A stretch of DNA of 64,000 nt from Deltaproteobacteria bacterium HGW-Deltaproteobacteria-6 (GCA_002840435.1 PHAT01000008.1:62001-126000); one strand, 5' to 3'. Counted from the stretch's first letter, positions 1 to 8,353 are shown. The notes: generated from the letters alone by a model not told the origin. Translations and numbers: made by a program.

Positions 1-250
1 TGGTCGAGGTGAGGTAGTCAATCCCGTTGGCCTGGGCAATCGAATTTTCCAGGGGGGTGGTAATAAAGCCCGCAACAACCGACGGATCTGAGCCGGTATA
101 CACGGTTGTCACCGTCACCACCGCATTTTGAGTGTAGGGAAACTCCCGGACCTTTAACAGGCCGATTGAACGCAGTCCCAGTGTTAAGATCAGCAGGCTG
201 ATTACAATGGATAAAACCGGCCGCCGGACAAATATATCCGTGAAATGCAT
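1..250 (-). CDS. RND efflux transporter permease, N-terminal fragment (cut by window edge)
   Basis: Only the first 83 codons are present; the gene continues beyond base 1. The start is the ATG at 250, preceded by an AAAGGAT ribosome-binding site. The protein opens with FTDIFVRRPVLSIVISLL, the typical first segment of HAE1-family pumps (AcrB, MexB): a short cytoplasmic helix and then the first membrane helix. The following GSDPSVVAGFITTPLENSIA matches the start of the first porter subdomain. The gene lies 15 bp downstream of the adaptor gene and is the third gene of an efflux operon. It should be the proton-driven inner-membrane pump of the tripartite system. Substrate cannot be told from this fragment. 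Confidence in the family is high. Confidence 0.9.
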   Translation of the reverse strand, partial: MHFTDIFVRRPVLSIVISLLILTLGLRSIGLLKVREFPYTQNAVVTVTTVYTGSDPSVVAGFITTPLENSIAQANGIDYLTST

Positions 251-265
251 GGATAATCCTTTCGC

Positions 266-1420
266 TCATTCATCGACAGTCACTGGCGCTGCATCATTTT
301 TGGGTTGAAACTTGTTATCAATGACCACGGAGCTCCCCGATTTCAGTTTGAAATGACCGCTTGTCACAACCGTATCACCCTCTTTGACGCCGCTTAGTAT
401 GGCCACCTGATCTCCGCGGACCGGCCCCGTTGTGACGATGGATTGCTTCACGGTCCATGCCTCGCGTCTGGCCTGATCCTGCGCGCCTTTTTCAACAATG
501 AAAACCATTTCTCCATAGGGGTTAAAGGAAACGGCGGTCTGAGGAAGCGTCAGATACTTATTGACAACACCCGTCTGAATTTCGATGGAAACAGACATGC
601 CCGGCAGAAGTTCGCCCCGGGCATTGCGAATGACGGATTCCACCTGGATATTGCGTGTTTCCGGATCGACCTTCGGATTAATGGTTGTAATGATTCCCTG
701 AAACGTCCGTCCCGGATACGCGTCACTCACTGCAATAATGCTCTGGCCTTTTTTTATACGCCCCAGTTCCTGCTGGGGCAGATAGAAATTGCCATAGAGG
801 GCGTCCAGAGACTGCAGGGTAACAATTTTATCACCGGCGTTGAGGTATTGCCCGAGATTAACCATGCTGATTCCCAGCCGTCCATCAAACGGCGCCCGGA
901 TAGACTTTTTCGCAACAAGCGCCTGCTGCTGCGCAAGCAACGCCCGCTTACTCTTGAGATCGGCCTCATCGGCATCCAGGACGGCCCGGCTGACAGCCGA
1001 AGCGGCATACTGCCTGACGTCGCGATCATAAACGATTTTAGCAAGCTCCGCCGCCGCTGCCAGGGAATGCATCTGCGCCACATCCGAATCGGCATTAAGC
1101 TCAACCAGAAGCTCGCCTGCCCGGATATTTTGTCCCGGTTGAAAATGAATCCGGCGCACCAGACCCGATATCTCGCAGGTCACATCCACGCCGCGAACGG
1201 CGCGCAGGCTGCCGACCACCCTGAGCTGCGGCTGCCAGACTTTTAATTCGGCTTTTGCCGCCGTCACCGTTACCGGAGGCATCTTCCGGCCGGCCATTGA
1301 TTTCCCGGCCATCTGCGTCTGAAGAGCCTTGTATCCGAAAATACCGCCGAAGATAATCCCCGCCGCCAGCAGCATGATCACCATACCCCTGACCATTCTT
1401 TTTCGTTGTTCAGAAATCAT
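266..1420 (-). CDS. RND efflux periplasmic adaptor (membrane fusion protein)
   Basis: This 384-residue protein has one N-terminal membrane anchor (about residues 11-30), then the usual adaptor layout: a split lipoyl/barrel-sandwich domain (VTCEISGLVRRIHFQPGQNI near 80-100 and SIRAPFDGRLGISMVNLGQY near 172-192) around a coiled-coil hairpin, then beta-barrel and membrane-proximal domains. It is related to AcrA/MexA and to MdtA-like adaptors. Its role is to join the inner-membrane pump to the outer-membrane channel. Its start codon overlaps the stop of the outer-membrane factor gene by 4 bp (ATGA), and the pump gene follows after 15 bp, so the three are translated as one operon. The order channel-adaptor-pump differs from the commoner adaptor-pump-channel. 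Confidence 0.92.
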   Translation of the reverse strand: MISEQRKRMVRGMVIMLLAAGIIFGGIFGYKALQTQMAGKSMAGRKMPPVTVTAAKAELKVWQPQLRVVGSLRAVRGVDVTCEISGLVRRIHFQPGQNIRAGELLVELNADSDVAQMHSLAAAAELAKIVYDRDVRQYAASAVSRAVLDADEADLKSKRALLAQQQALVAKKSIRAPFDGRLGISMVNLGQYLNAGDKIVTLQSLDALYGNFYLPQQELGRIKKGQSIIAVSDAYPGRTFQGIITTINPKVDPETRNIQVESVIRNARGELLPGMSVSIEIQTGVVNKYLTLPQTAVSFNPYGEMVFIVEKGAQDQARREAWTVKQSIVTTGPVRGDQVAILSGVKEGDTVVTSGHFKLKSGSSVVIDNKFQPKNDAAPVTVDE

Positions 1421-2931
1421 TGGCGCTTCTCCTCAATAGATTCCGAGGTTTCCACATGCTTTTCATTGCTGTCCCACCAGCCGCCGCCCAGCGCCGCAAA
1501 GAGCGCCGCCGTATCGGCATAACGGGCTGCCTGCGCCTGAATCAGGCTGATCGCAGCACCCTGATACTCACGCTGGGCGTTGAGCAGAAAAAGATAATTT
1601 ACCGCGCCCAGTTCATACTGCCTCCGGGCCAGCGCAAGGGATGTCCATGCCGCCCGTTCAGCCGTCGCCCGGGCCTGCAGGGCTTTCGCATCGGTCTCCA
1701 GCGTGCGCAGGACATCGGCCACGTTTTGAAAGGATTGCAGAACCGTCAGGCGGTATTGCGCCAGGGCTTGATCGTATACGGCGATGGCCGCACGCTTTCT
1801 TGCTGTGAGCGCTCCGCCTTGAAAAAGGGGCTGCAGAAGCCCCGCCCCAAAATTCCAGAGAATGGAACGGCTGTCCAGTAAATCGCCTATATTGTTGGAT
1901 GCAAATCCATACGAACCGGTCAGTGTAATTCGGGGATATAGATTGGCTGTGGCAACGCCGATTTCCGCACTGGCTTTGTGCAACACCGTTTCGGCCGCTT
2001 TGATATCCGGGCGCTGACGCACTAATGCGGAAGGCATGCTGACAGGCAGTTCCTGCGGCAGAGACATCGCATCGAAGTCAAATTCCGGAAGTTGTATTTC
2101 CGCAGGTGCTTTTCCGACGAGAACAGTCAGTTGATGGCGGACCATCGACAGATTTTTTTCAAGTAAAGGCAGCGCAGCCTGACTTTGCGCCAGTTGAGTC
2201 TGCTGAGTCAGGACGTCAGGGAGGGAGACAGCCCCGGCTTCATAGCGTTTTTCGACAAGCTGCAGCTGCTCTTTCTGAAAATTAACAATTTCTTCCGTGG
2301 CCCGCAGCTGTTTGCGAAGCGAGGCCTCAAGCAACGCGGAGGTTACGATATTGGAAGTCAGCATGAGATAAGCCCCCTCCAATTGATATTCCTGGAATTC
2401 CACCTGGGCATCCAGAGCTTCCATTTGCCTTCTTAACCCGCCGAAGATATCCAGCGTGTAGGAAACGCCGATGGTCGCGTTAAACAAGCTGAAGGGATCG
2501 ATGGACGCGTCCGGTTGGCCCAGTGAAGCTCCCGACAGTTTCTGGCGGCCGGCGGATGCGCTTGCGTCAATACTTGGAAAAAACGCTCCCAGCCGGGCGG
2601 CGCGGTTTTCGCGGGCTTCACGCAACCTTGCCTGCGCAAGAGCCACGCTCGGGCTTTCCTGAAGAGACAGGCGGATTAACTGATCCAGAGTTTCTGATTG
2701 AAATAAAGTCCACCACTGGCGGGGAATGTCCTGCCCGGCGATAAATATTTGCCGGGCTCCTCCGGCTGCATCCGCGGCAACGGTTTCCGCGGGCATCGGA
2801 GAAGATGTATACCGGTCGACGGACGGGGCGTCCGGAACCTGAAAATCAGGACCGACCGCACAGCCGATCAAAAACAGGGCACAAAGCACCGTAATAAATA
2901 TTGGCCTCAGCGGATATAAAATCATTTTCAT
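1417..2931 (-). CDS. Outer-membrane efflux lipoprotein (OprM/NodT family)
   Basis: This 504-residue protein has a lipoprotein signal peptide ending in the lipobox LIGC (Cys24) followed by AVGPDFQVP, the signature opening of OprM/NodT-type outer-membrane factors. The rest contains the two repeated coiled-coil/beta segments of the TolC fold (around 90-290 and 300-490; RPDIKAAETVLHKASAEIGV is a typical motif). It should form the trimeric outer-membrane exit duct for the RND pump encoded downstream. It is the first gene of the operon. A second in-frame ATG two codons downstream is an alternative start. The upstream 170 bp show no motif I recognise. The last residues are rich in Glu and Lys, which is common in this family. 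Confidence 0.92.
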   Translation of the reverse strand: MKMILYPLRPIFITVLCALFLIGCAVGPDFQVPDAPSVDRYTSSPMPAETVAADAAGGARQIFIAGQDIPRQWWTLFQSETLDQLIRLSLQESPSVALAQARLREARENRAARLGAFFPSIDASASAGRQKLSGASLGQPDASIDPFSLFNATIGVSYTLDIFGGLRRQMEALDAQVEFQEYQLEGAYLMLTSNIVTSALLEASLRKQLRATEEIVNFQKEQLQLVEKRYEAGAVSLPDVLTQQTQLAQSQAALPLLEKNLSMVRHQLTVLVGKAPAEIQLPEFDFDAMSLPQELPVSMPSALVRQRPDIKAAETVLHKASAEIGVATANLYPRITLTGSYGFASNNIGDLLDSRSILWNFGAGLLQPLFQGGALTARKRAAIAVYDQALAQYRLTVLQSFQNVADVLRTLETDAKALQARATAERAAWTSLALARRQYELGAVNYLFLLNAQREYQGAAISLIQAQAARYADTAALFAALGGGWWDSNEKHVETSESIEEKRQ

Positions 2932-3101
2932 ATTCGTAAGAGAACTTCTGCGGTGGTGATCCGGACTCTCAGACTCGTCTTTCAGATGAAATCCCGGGTC
3001 TCAGTTCTTCCGATCCTTTCGGCAAAGAAACCGCACTTCATGTTCATTAAATATGACTGAAATTCCCTCATCATATACAGGTGGTGCATTTAAAATCCCG
3101 G

Positions 3102-3392
3102 CTACATCTTCATTCCGGCCGCCCCGGTGCTTTCCTGGTTAACAAAATAAGATGTAAAATATTTGTATTTTTCATCGGCGATCATTTTAAAGTCATTGCG
3201 CCTTTTCTGGTAAGCCGAAACCCAGTCATTGACAAATTTTTTCCCTTCTTCGGGCATCCAGTTGGTTTTCTCCATCGCGGTGGTGACCATTCTTGCCGAT
3301 TGATCCTGGACAGAGCTGATCATGTTAAAGGTGTTATCCAGCATCGATTTATTCAGCGCAAACATCTCTTTTGCCATTTGTTGATTATCCAT
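3102..3392 (-). CDS. Small phasin-like protein (paralogue of the protein at 17805-18086)
   Basis: The ATG at 3392 has a strong AGGAGG site 8 nt upstream, so I prefer it to the ATG at 3431; the product is 96 residues. It is helical, soluble and charged, with no signal peptide. The sequence style (DQSARMVTTAMEKTNWMPEE, then a Lys/Arg-rich helix) recalls phasins and PHA-granule-associated proteins, but this is inference. It aligns without gaps over its first 34 residues with the product of 17805-18086 (13 identities, including DNT at 19-21 and DQSA at 30-33), so the two are paralogues. It stands alone behind a copy of the shared 71-bp promoter element (3429-3499), implying common regulation with wrbA, ferritin and formate dehydrogenase genes. 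No PHA synthase is visible in the window. Confidence 0.75.
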   Translation of the reverse strand: MDNQQMAKEMFALNKSMLDNTFNMISSVQDQSARMVTTAMEKTNWMPEEGKKFVNDWVSAYQKRRNDFKMIADEKYKYFTSYFVNQESTGAAGMKM

Positions 3393-3428
3393 TTTACTGC
3401 CTCCTTCCTGAATGTTGATATTTAGGTT

Positions 3429-3499
3429 CATCCTATCGGTTAATTGATGATTTACAATAATGGTTGTTCCATAGGTTAGTGATAGGATGATCCTATGAC
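3429..3499 (-). promoter_or_regulatory. Shared bipartite promoter element, copy 5 (phasin-like gene 1)
   Basis: Read on the minus strand: an inverted repeat ATAGG-N5-CCTAT at 3482-3496, 24 bp, a -35-like TTGTAA (3452-3457), 17 bp and a weak -10 (AGGATG at 3429-3434; TAGGAT one base closer fits better). The inverted repeat here is a perfect 7-bp palindrome around one base. A second TAGG-N5-CCTA lies at 3423-3435, over the -10, so this copy has two potential operator sites. The most divergent of six copies, but with identical spacing. Confidence 0.6.
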
Positions 3500-3575
3500 A
3501 AAAAATAATGAAAAGACCTCAATGCTGCTTCCGGCAAGAGACAATCCGCATTCACTGGATATCCGCATTGTCTGT

Positions 3576-4031
3576 TTATGATTCCACCCCACAGGCTTCC
3601 GGCCTGACTAAAAAAATTGAGCAGGGCATGGCTCTGATGATTTCATCATTGCTTCCCCCGACCAGAAAATGCTCTATGCGGCTTTCTTCGTGGCTGCGGA
3701 GGACCAGCAGATCAACATGTTCTTCTTTTATCGTTTGAAGAATAACCTGCGACGGAATGCCTTCTTTAACGATTTCCTTAATGTCCAACCCCTTCTTTTT
3801 TTCCGCATGGATTATTTTATGCAACTCTGATTTTCGCATTTGCATGTCCCTTTTGAGCTCCTCTTCAATTGCGACCATCGGCAGGTTCCAGCCTTTCAGC
3901 CAGGTCGTGTCCATGACGTGCAATATGGAAAGTTCAGTTTGATACTTTTGGGACAGTGAAATTCCGGCTTTCAAGGTATTATCACAATACCTGGTCAGCC
4001 AGCTCACGGCGAGAATGCGTCTGAAATCCAT
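3576..4031 (-). CDS. Universal stress protein (UspA family)
   Basis: This 151-residue single-domain Usp protein has the N-terminal strand RRILAVSW, the hydrophobic ELSILHVMDTTW strand, a charged helix rich in Lys/Glu, then DLLVLRSHEES and a C-terminal FLVGGSNDEIIRAMPCSIFLV. The nucleotide-binding loop is a variant of G-x2-G-x9-G-S/T; the first glycines are missing (SHEESRIEHFLVGGS), so ATP binding is uncertain. The start has a GGGAGTG site. It lies 41 bp downstream of wrbA and probably shares its promoter, which carries the common 71-bp element. Its first 50 residues are clearly related to the N-terminus of the fusion protein at 29072-29878 (VSWL, MDTTW, GWN shared). Role: cytoplasmic stress or starvation response. 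Confidence 0.9.
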   Translation of the reverse strand: MDFRRILAVSWLTRYCDNTLKAGISLSQKYQTELSILHVMDTTWLKGWNLPMVAIEEELKRDMQMRKSELHKIIHAEKKKGLDIKEIVKEGIPSQVILQTIKEEHVDLLVLRSHEESRIEHFLVGGSNDEIIRAMPCSIFLVRPEACGVES

Positions 4032-4072
4032 TCTTTCACTCCCTTCCTGTCATTGTGTATGCGCCGTACGTT

Positions 4073-4690
4073 TTAATCTTTGCGGGACAGTTTTGCGGCT
4101 ATCTGGGCGACATGCTTTCCCTGGTATCTTGCCGCATTCAGTTCATTTTCACTGGGCATTCTTTCACCCTTGCCGCCGGCTATCGTGGACGCGCCATACG
4201 GAGAAGAACCGGTGATTTCATCAATGCGCATTTGCCCTTCAAAAGCATAAGGCAGGCCGACAATGACCATTCCCTGATGAAGCAGTGTGTGATGAAAACT
4301 GAGAATGGTTGATTCCTGACCGCCGTGCTGCGTTGCCGAGCTGACAAAGACACTTCCCACCTTCCCCACGAGAAGCCCCTTCGCCCAGATCCCTCCGGTG
4401 GCATCGAGAAACTGCCGCATCTGGCCGCACATGTTGCCGAAACGCGTCGGTGTGCCGAAAATAACGGCATCGGCCGAAACCAGATCATCTACAGTACAGA
4501 TATCAATATGAGCCGTTTCCTTTTGAAAATTCAAAGCCCCCATTTTCTTTAAAACATCTTCCGGTAATGTTTCGGGCACACGGCATATTTTGACCTCCGC
4601 GCCTTTGACTTTTTTTACCCCTTCGGCCACGGCTAAAGCCATTTTGTAGATGTGGCCATACATCGAGTAATAGGCAATCAGAACTTTCAT
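4073..4690 (-). CDS. wrbA: NAD(P)H:quinone oxidoreductase WrbA
   Basis: This 205-residue flavodoxin-fold protein matches WrbA throughout. It has the N-terminal FMN phosphate-binding loop [12 protein letters not shown], the [18 protein letters not shown] segment that covers the flavin and forms the tetramer contact, [17 protein letters not shown], and the conserved [10 protein letters not shown] near residue 165. WrbA proteins catalyse two-electron reduction of quinones and protect against oxidative stress. The ribosome-binding site is GGACAGGAG before the ATG. The gene is first in a probable wrbA-usp operon; its upstream region holds a copy of the shared promoter element at 4788-4858, giving a leader of about 90 nt. 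Confidence 0.95.
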   Translation of the reverse strand: MKVLIAYYSMYGHIYKMALAVAEGVKKVKGAEVKICRVPETLPEDVLKKMGALNFQKETAHIDICTVDDLVSADAVIFGTPTRFGNMCGQMRQFLDATGGIWAKGLLVGKVGSVFVSSATQHGGQESTILSFHHTLLHQGMVIVGLPYAFEGQMRIDEITGSSPYGASTIAGGKGERMPSENELNAARYQGKHVAQIAAKLSRKD

Positions 4691-4787
4691 ATTTTTGTTC
4701 TCCTGTCCTTTGATAGTCTTTTCATTTGAATCATGATAACGGTTCTTTTTATCGTTATCCTTCTTTCAGCGATATCTTTCTGTTTGA

Positions 4788-4858
4788 ATTCAATAATAAA
4801 GGGTTGCAGAGAACAATACTGATTAATTGTAAGCAAAATAGCAGGCAATGCCTACCAT
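4788..4858 (-). promoter_or_regulatory. Shared bipartite promoter element, copy 1 (wrbA-usp)
   Basis: Minus-strand reading: inverted repeat GTAGG-N5-CCTGC at 4841-4855, then 24 bp containing GCTTACAATTAATCAG, then -35 TTGTTC (4811-4816), 17 bp and -10 TTGAAT (4788-4793). The element occupies the middle of the 326-bp gap between wrbA and the pirin gene; I see nothing else convincing in that gap. Confidence 0.75.
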
Positions 4859-5016
4859 ACCGGCGGGATTTCCCGGTTTCTCCCGTTTGGACTACAGGGA
4901 TACGGAACCGTCCCGCCCCCTGCGCGGGGAAACCGACGTCCAATGCCCCGCTTTGCACACATCAATGGATAATTTTTTTGCCGCTTGACTGAATAAACTT
5001 TCCTGCCGGCTGCTTT

Positions 5017-5841
5017 CTATTGCTTCCTGATAAACGTGCCTGCTTCAAGCTCTCTGAAAGCAGTTTCCAGTTCTTCCGGAGTATTCATCACGATCGGGCC
5101 GCCCCAGGCGATCGGTTCGTTGATCCGCCGGCCGGTGACAAACAGGTAATGGACATCTTCAATCGCCTGTACCTCAATGATTCCGCTTTCCGTAAAGAGA
5201 ATCAGCTGAGCTTTTTCCAGCTTCGTTTTATCAAACTCGCCGGTCCCTTCGATCAGATAGCAAAAACCGGTATATCCTTTTTTGACAGTATGGGACAGGC
5301 CGGCTCCCTTTTTTAACCGGACATCCAGGTACTCGACATCTATCACCAGTTCCTGCACGGGCCCGGTAATGTTCTGGTAAGCGCCGGCGATGACCCGCAC
5401 TTCTCCGCCCGGTATCCTGACGACCGGTACGTCGCGGTCAAGGATGCCCCGGTAGCGCGGCTTCATCATTTTACTTTTTGCCGGCAGGTTTACCCACAAC
5501 TGCAGCCCGTGCATCATTCCCCGGGAAGGCTGCGGCATTTCCTGATGAATGACGCCGCCGCCCGCGGTCATCCATTGAATGTCCCCCGGCCCGATCGTGC
5601 CTGCGTTGCCGATATTGTCGCCATGTTCGACTGTTCCCCCGAGCATATAGGTCACTGTCTCAATTCCGCGGTGAGGGTGCCAGGGAAAACCCTTGATATA
5701 ATCGTCGGGATTGTCTGAACCGAAATGATCAAGAAGCAGGAACGGGTCGGTAAGTTTGGTGTGGTCATGCGCGAAAATACGCCTCAGCTTAACGCCCGCG
5801 CCGTCATATGTTGAATGTCCCCGTAGAATTATTTGTTTCAT
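5017..5841 (-). CDS. Pirin family protein
   Basis: This 274-residue bicupin protein has all four metal ligands of pirins: His55 and His57 in FPWHPHRGIETVTY, and His99 and Glu101 in GGGVIHQEMP. The N-terminal cupin (about 1-130) and the C-terminal half (about 140-270, with RRINEPIAWGGPIVMNT) are complete. Bacterial pirins of this type include quercetinases and redox-responsive proteins; the substrate here is unknown. It sits alone between wrbA and an uncharacterised gene, on the same strand as its neighbours. Confidence 0.93.
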   Translation of the reverse strand: MKQIILRGHSTYDGAGVKLRRIFAHDHTKLTDPFLLLDHFGSDNPDDYIKGFPWHPHRGIETVTYMLGGTVEHGDNIGNAGTIGPGDIQWMTAGGGVIHQEMPQPSRGMMHGLQLWVNLPAKSKMMKPRYRGILDRDVPVVRIPGGEVRVIAGAYQNITGPVQELVIDVEYLDVRLKKGAGLSHTVKKGYTGFCYLIEGTGEFDKTKLEKAQLILFTESGIIEVQAIEDVHYLFVTGRRINEPIAWGGPIVMNTPEELETAFRELEAGTFIRKQ

Positions 5842-5911
5842 CCGCCCCCCTGTAAACTGATGCTAAAACCTTCCCTGTCCGTCTGTTTCCATCCCCCGCC
5901 CGCTGATTCAT

Positions 5912-7072
5912 TCATACCTTTAAAAACTCTTCCGGAGCCAGCGATGCAGCCAGCATGACGTCGTTGATGTCGCAATGATCCGTCCAAGTCCCGGCGCTCT
6001 GATGCGAGGGCGAAAGCCAGAATTTTTCAATAGCCTGCACCGCCGGCCCGTAATGGAGAATCTTTTCAATCAGCCCACCGGCCGCGCCGCCGAATAATGC
6101 GGGAAAATCCGCCATCCGTCTTTGCAGTCCTGCTGCCGCCTGCAAACCGATGGAAAGACCAAACTCACGAAACGGCAGGCGGTAGCGTGCGGACACAGCG
6201 AGCGTATTTCCCTGAAAGAAGGCCGTCATTCCTTTCAAAGCCGAAGACAGGATGTTTTCCAGGAAATCCGGCATAAAGGTCACACCTTTAATCTTCATTT
6301 GTCCGACACGAAAGGCTGCGTCGAGCAGGCCACCCAGCCCCAGAGGATCATCCGTTGTCCAATCGCGGCCGCGGCACAATATGGACATTTCATTAATTTC
6401 AGCTCCGAGGTCCGGACCTGATTCTGCTCCCCGCGGGCCGGAACAAAGCTCGTAATAAGTAATCAGACCGTCCAGAGGATCATGATGCCCCATCGACACC
6501 ACGAGGGGACGGGTCAGATCAATGCTCATTTTCCAATACATCCGCGGCGGACCGCCGGACATCGGCGCGTCCGTGAACCGGGCGTGCGCAGTGCGCGCCA
6601 GCTCCCGGGCGAAACGATTGAATTTCGAGTCGCCCGTTACGCAGCCGGTCCGGTGAAGGGCATGCATCCATTTTGTCAGGTAATGAAAATATTGGCCGTC
6701 CCGGTCCCACTCGAGGCGGTCGTCGTCGGGGTCCTCCAATCGCTTCTCGGGAAGATTTTTTCCGATTCGCAAGCCGCCCGCCGTCGGATGAGCCCGTCCC
6801 TGTGCTTCATCCAAACCACTGATCCAGCCCCGGCGGGTATCGTCCGGCCGGTGGCGTCCCAGGGTTTCGTGAACCTGCAAAATGAGATCCAGCGCCAGTT
6901 TGCGGAACCGGTCCTCCTCCGTCCGCCGATAAAGTTCAAGAAAATTGCAAACGGCAAAAGCATCCGTCCAGAGATAGCGCCGCGGCGGTTTGTCCGGCGC
7001 GGACAACCCCGTTCTGTCGGCAAATGCGAGCATCAGGGATTGAACAATGGATAAGGGATCGGATCGTCTCAT
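5912..7072 (-). CDS. Uncharacterised 386-residue protein, possible alpha/alpha-barrel
   Basis: I do not recognise the family with certainty. The protein is soluble, without signal peptide, and has repeated helical pairs with Trp and His (YLWTDAFAVCNFLELYRRT, FHYLTKWMHALHRTG, SMGHHDPLDGLITYYELC, WTDHCDINDVMLAASL), a pattern seen in six-hairpin glycosidase-like folds. That is inference only. The ATG at 7072 begins three bases after the stop of the decayed amrS frame and has only a G-rich stretch as ribosome-binding site, so it is probably translationally coupled to it. It would be the last gene of the unit that starts with the phosphoribosyltransferase and the shared promoter element at 8240-8310. 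The frame is intact with typical codon use. Confidence 0.8.
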   Translation of the reverse strand: MRRSDPLSIVQSLMLAFADRTGLSAPDKPPRRYLWTDAFAVCNFLELYRRTEEDRFRKLALDLILQVHETLGRHRPDDTRRGWISGLDEAQGRAHPTAGGLRIGKNLPEKRLEDPDDDRLEWDRDGQYFHYLTKWMHALHRTGCVTGDSKFNRFARELARTAHARFTDAPMSGGPPRMYWKMSIDLTRPLVVSMGHHDPLDGLITYYELCSGPRGAESGPDLGAEINEMSILCRGRDWTTDDPLGLGGLLDAAFRVGQMKIKGVTFMPDFLENILSSALKGMTAFFQGNTLAVSARYRLPFREFGLSIGLQAAAGLQRRMADFPALFGGAAGGLIEKILHYGPAVQAIEKFWLSPSHQSAGTWTDHCDINDVMLAASLAPEEFLKV

Positions 7073-7075
7073 GGG

Positions 7076-7459
7076 TCAGCCCCCTGCGCAGGCAGCCCCG
7101 GGATCCTCCATTATTTTGTCGGGCGGAATCTCCCGTTTTGGAGCGGGCATAGCCGCCCTGGGACGAAACATGAAAAATCTGCCGGTTCTGACGGAAACCG
7201 CGCTCGAAATTACAACCGATCGCCGCGATTCCGGACGACCGCAATCCGGGGAGGAAATGGAACCGTGGTTTCTTTCGACGGGACCGGCAGGGGCGGCGAT
7301 CCTATTCCCGTAAATAACGGTATAGAGAATTCCCTTTCTGTTTTGCCTCGCGCCGCAAATGCCATACTTCGATTCTGATATTTCGCATTCATGGACGCAC
7401 AGGTAACAATGAACCTTTTGATGATCCATTTTATTCCAGAAAAGGGCTTCTTTAATCAT
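7076..7459 (-). pseudogene. amrS: Decayed AmmeMemoRadiSam-system radical SAM enzyme (amrS) remnant
   Basis: The first 55 codons read as a normal AmrS N-terminus: KEALFW, CYLCVHECEI, KYGICGARQNRKG, LYTVIYGNRIAAPAGPVE. A one-base shift near 7270 moves the family sequence to another frame, where KPRFHFLPG, then GIAAIGCNF, can be read to about 7140. In that stretch the CxxxCxxC cluster has become C-N-F-E-R-G-F-R, with the two later Cys and the following Trp all changed to Arg by T-to-C changes. A further shift restores a piece resembling IPPDKI near 7105. The rest of the gene, about two thirds, is missing. The open frame still runs 127 codons, overlaps the phosphoribosyltransferase stop by 8 bp and stops 3 bp before the next start, so it may persist only to couple translation. 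Confidence 0.8.
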
Positions 7460-8219
7460 GACGTTTTCCCCTGCGATTCTTTTTAAATTTTTCCAGATCC
7501 TGCATCACTTCATCGTCAGTCAGATCATGCCATTCCTCATAGAAGCCCGCCACAGCGAAAGGATATGTGGACGAGACAACCGGACACACAACCTGGTCAG
7601 CCTCTCTGCTGACAATTTCCCAACCGTTCCCCGAAGCAACCGGCGCCGCCGCCACAACCGCTTGTGCTCCGCGCCGGCCAAGGGACCTGACCGCGGCCAC
7701 CATCGTATAGCCTGAAGCTATTCCATCATCCACAATAATGGCTTTTTTCCCTGTTACTGACGAAGGCTCCAGAACCGCCTGGAATATTTTTTTGCGTCTC
7801 GCAATTTCAGCACTCACTATTTGGGCATGGTGTCTGATCTGTGCCTCCGTCAAATGCAGTTCGCGCACCAGCGGTTCATTGAGGACAATGATGCCGTCTT
7901 CCGTGACGGCGCCATAGCCGGCCTCCGTATGATGAGGAATCGGTATTTTTCGCGGCGCGATGATATCCAGATCACAGTCGAGTTCCCTGGCAACTTCAAC
8001 TGCGACGGGAACGCCCCCGCGCAGGACGGCAAACACAACCACGTCGCTTTCCCGAAAGGATATCAGACGCAAAGCGAGATAACGCCCCGCATCCTTTCGA
8101 TTGCGGTATGAATACTCAGGATAAGGCATCATCACACACCAGGTGATACGGCGAATGTTCTGCTCCATTATTGACCCGGCCGGACGATCTCCCGGCCGAA
8201 ACGGTCCGGATTCTAACAT
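7452..8219 (-). CDS. Phosphoribosyltransferase-domain protein
   Basis: The type I phosphoribosyltransferase fold is clear: YRNRKDAGRYLALRL, VVFAVLRGGVPVAVEVA, and the PRPP-binding loop KKAIIVDDGIASGYTM near residues 160-175. This group of stand-alone PRTases resembles a DosR-regulon protein of mycobacteria (Rv0571c) and occurs next to universal stress proteins; its reaction is unknown. The ATG at 8219 gives 255 residues, but homologues usually begin closer to the YRNR segment, so the ATG at 8168 or the ATG pair near 8132 may be the true start; none has a strong ribosome-binding site. The gene leads a unit controlled by the shared element at 8240-8310, with the predicted transcription start about 14 nt before the first ATG. 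Confidence 0.9.
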   Translation of the reverse strand: MLESGPFRPGDRPAGSIMEQNIRRITWCVMMPYPEYSYRNRKDAGRYLALRLISFRESDVVVFAVLRGGVPVAVEVARELDCDLDIIAPRKIPIPHHTEAGYGAVTEDGIIVLNEPLVRELHLTEAQIRHHAQIVSAEIARRKKIFQAVLEPSSVTGKKAIIVDDGIASGYTMVAAVRSLGRRGAQAVVAAAPVASGNGWEIVSREADQVVCPVVSSTYPFAVAGFYEEWHDLTDDEVMQDLEKFKKNRRGKRHD

Positions 8220-8239
8220 CCACGAAAGTATGTATATTA

Positions 8240-8310
8240 TATTTAGTCCTGCGCCCGGTAACAGGCAATGAGGATTAAATGGAAGTATAATAGCAGGGAT
8301 AACCTACCTG
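8240..8310 (-). promoter_or_regulatory. Shared bipartite promoter element, copy 6 (phosphoribosyltransferase unit)
   Basis: Minus-strand reading: GTAGG-N5-CCTGC (8293-8307), 24 bp including TTTAATCCTCATTG, -35 TTGCCT (8263-8268), 17 bp, -10 TAAATA (8240-8245). Spacing is identical to the other five copies although the linker sequence has diverged. Confidence 0.72.
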
Positions 8311-8353
8311 ATCTTTTTATTCACACCGGCAGGGGATGATCCGGTCCCGTATG

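Noticed and set aside
18-269. 83-codon minus-strand frame at the left edge
   Set aside because: It is out of frame with the RND pump start at 250, which reads a classical pump N-terminus and has a proper ribosome-binding site.
443-1246. Plus-strand open frame of 267 codons opposite the efflux adaptor
   Set aside because: Antisense shadow of a well-supported adaptor gene; no ribosome-binding site and no family features.
4788-4858. GacA-type box (TGTAAG-N6-CTTACA) in the shared element
   Set aside because: Only one half, TGTAAG, is present and it is not conserved in all copies.
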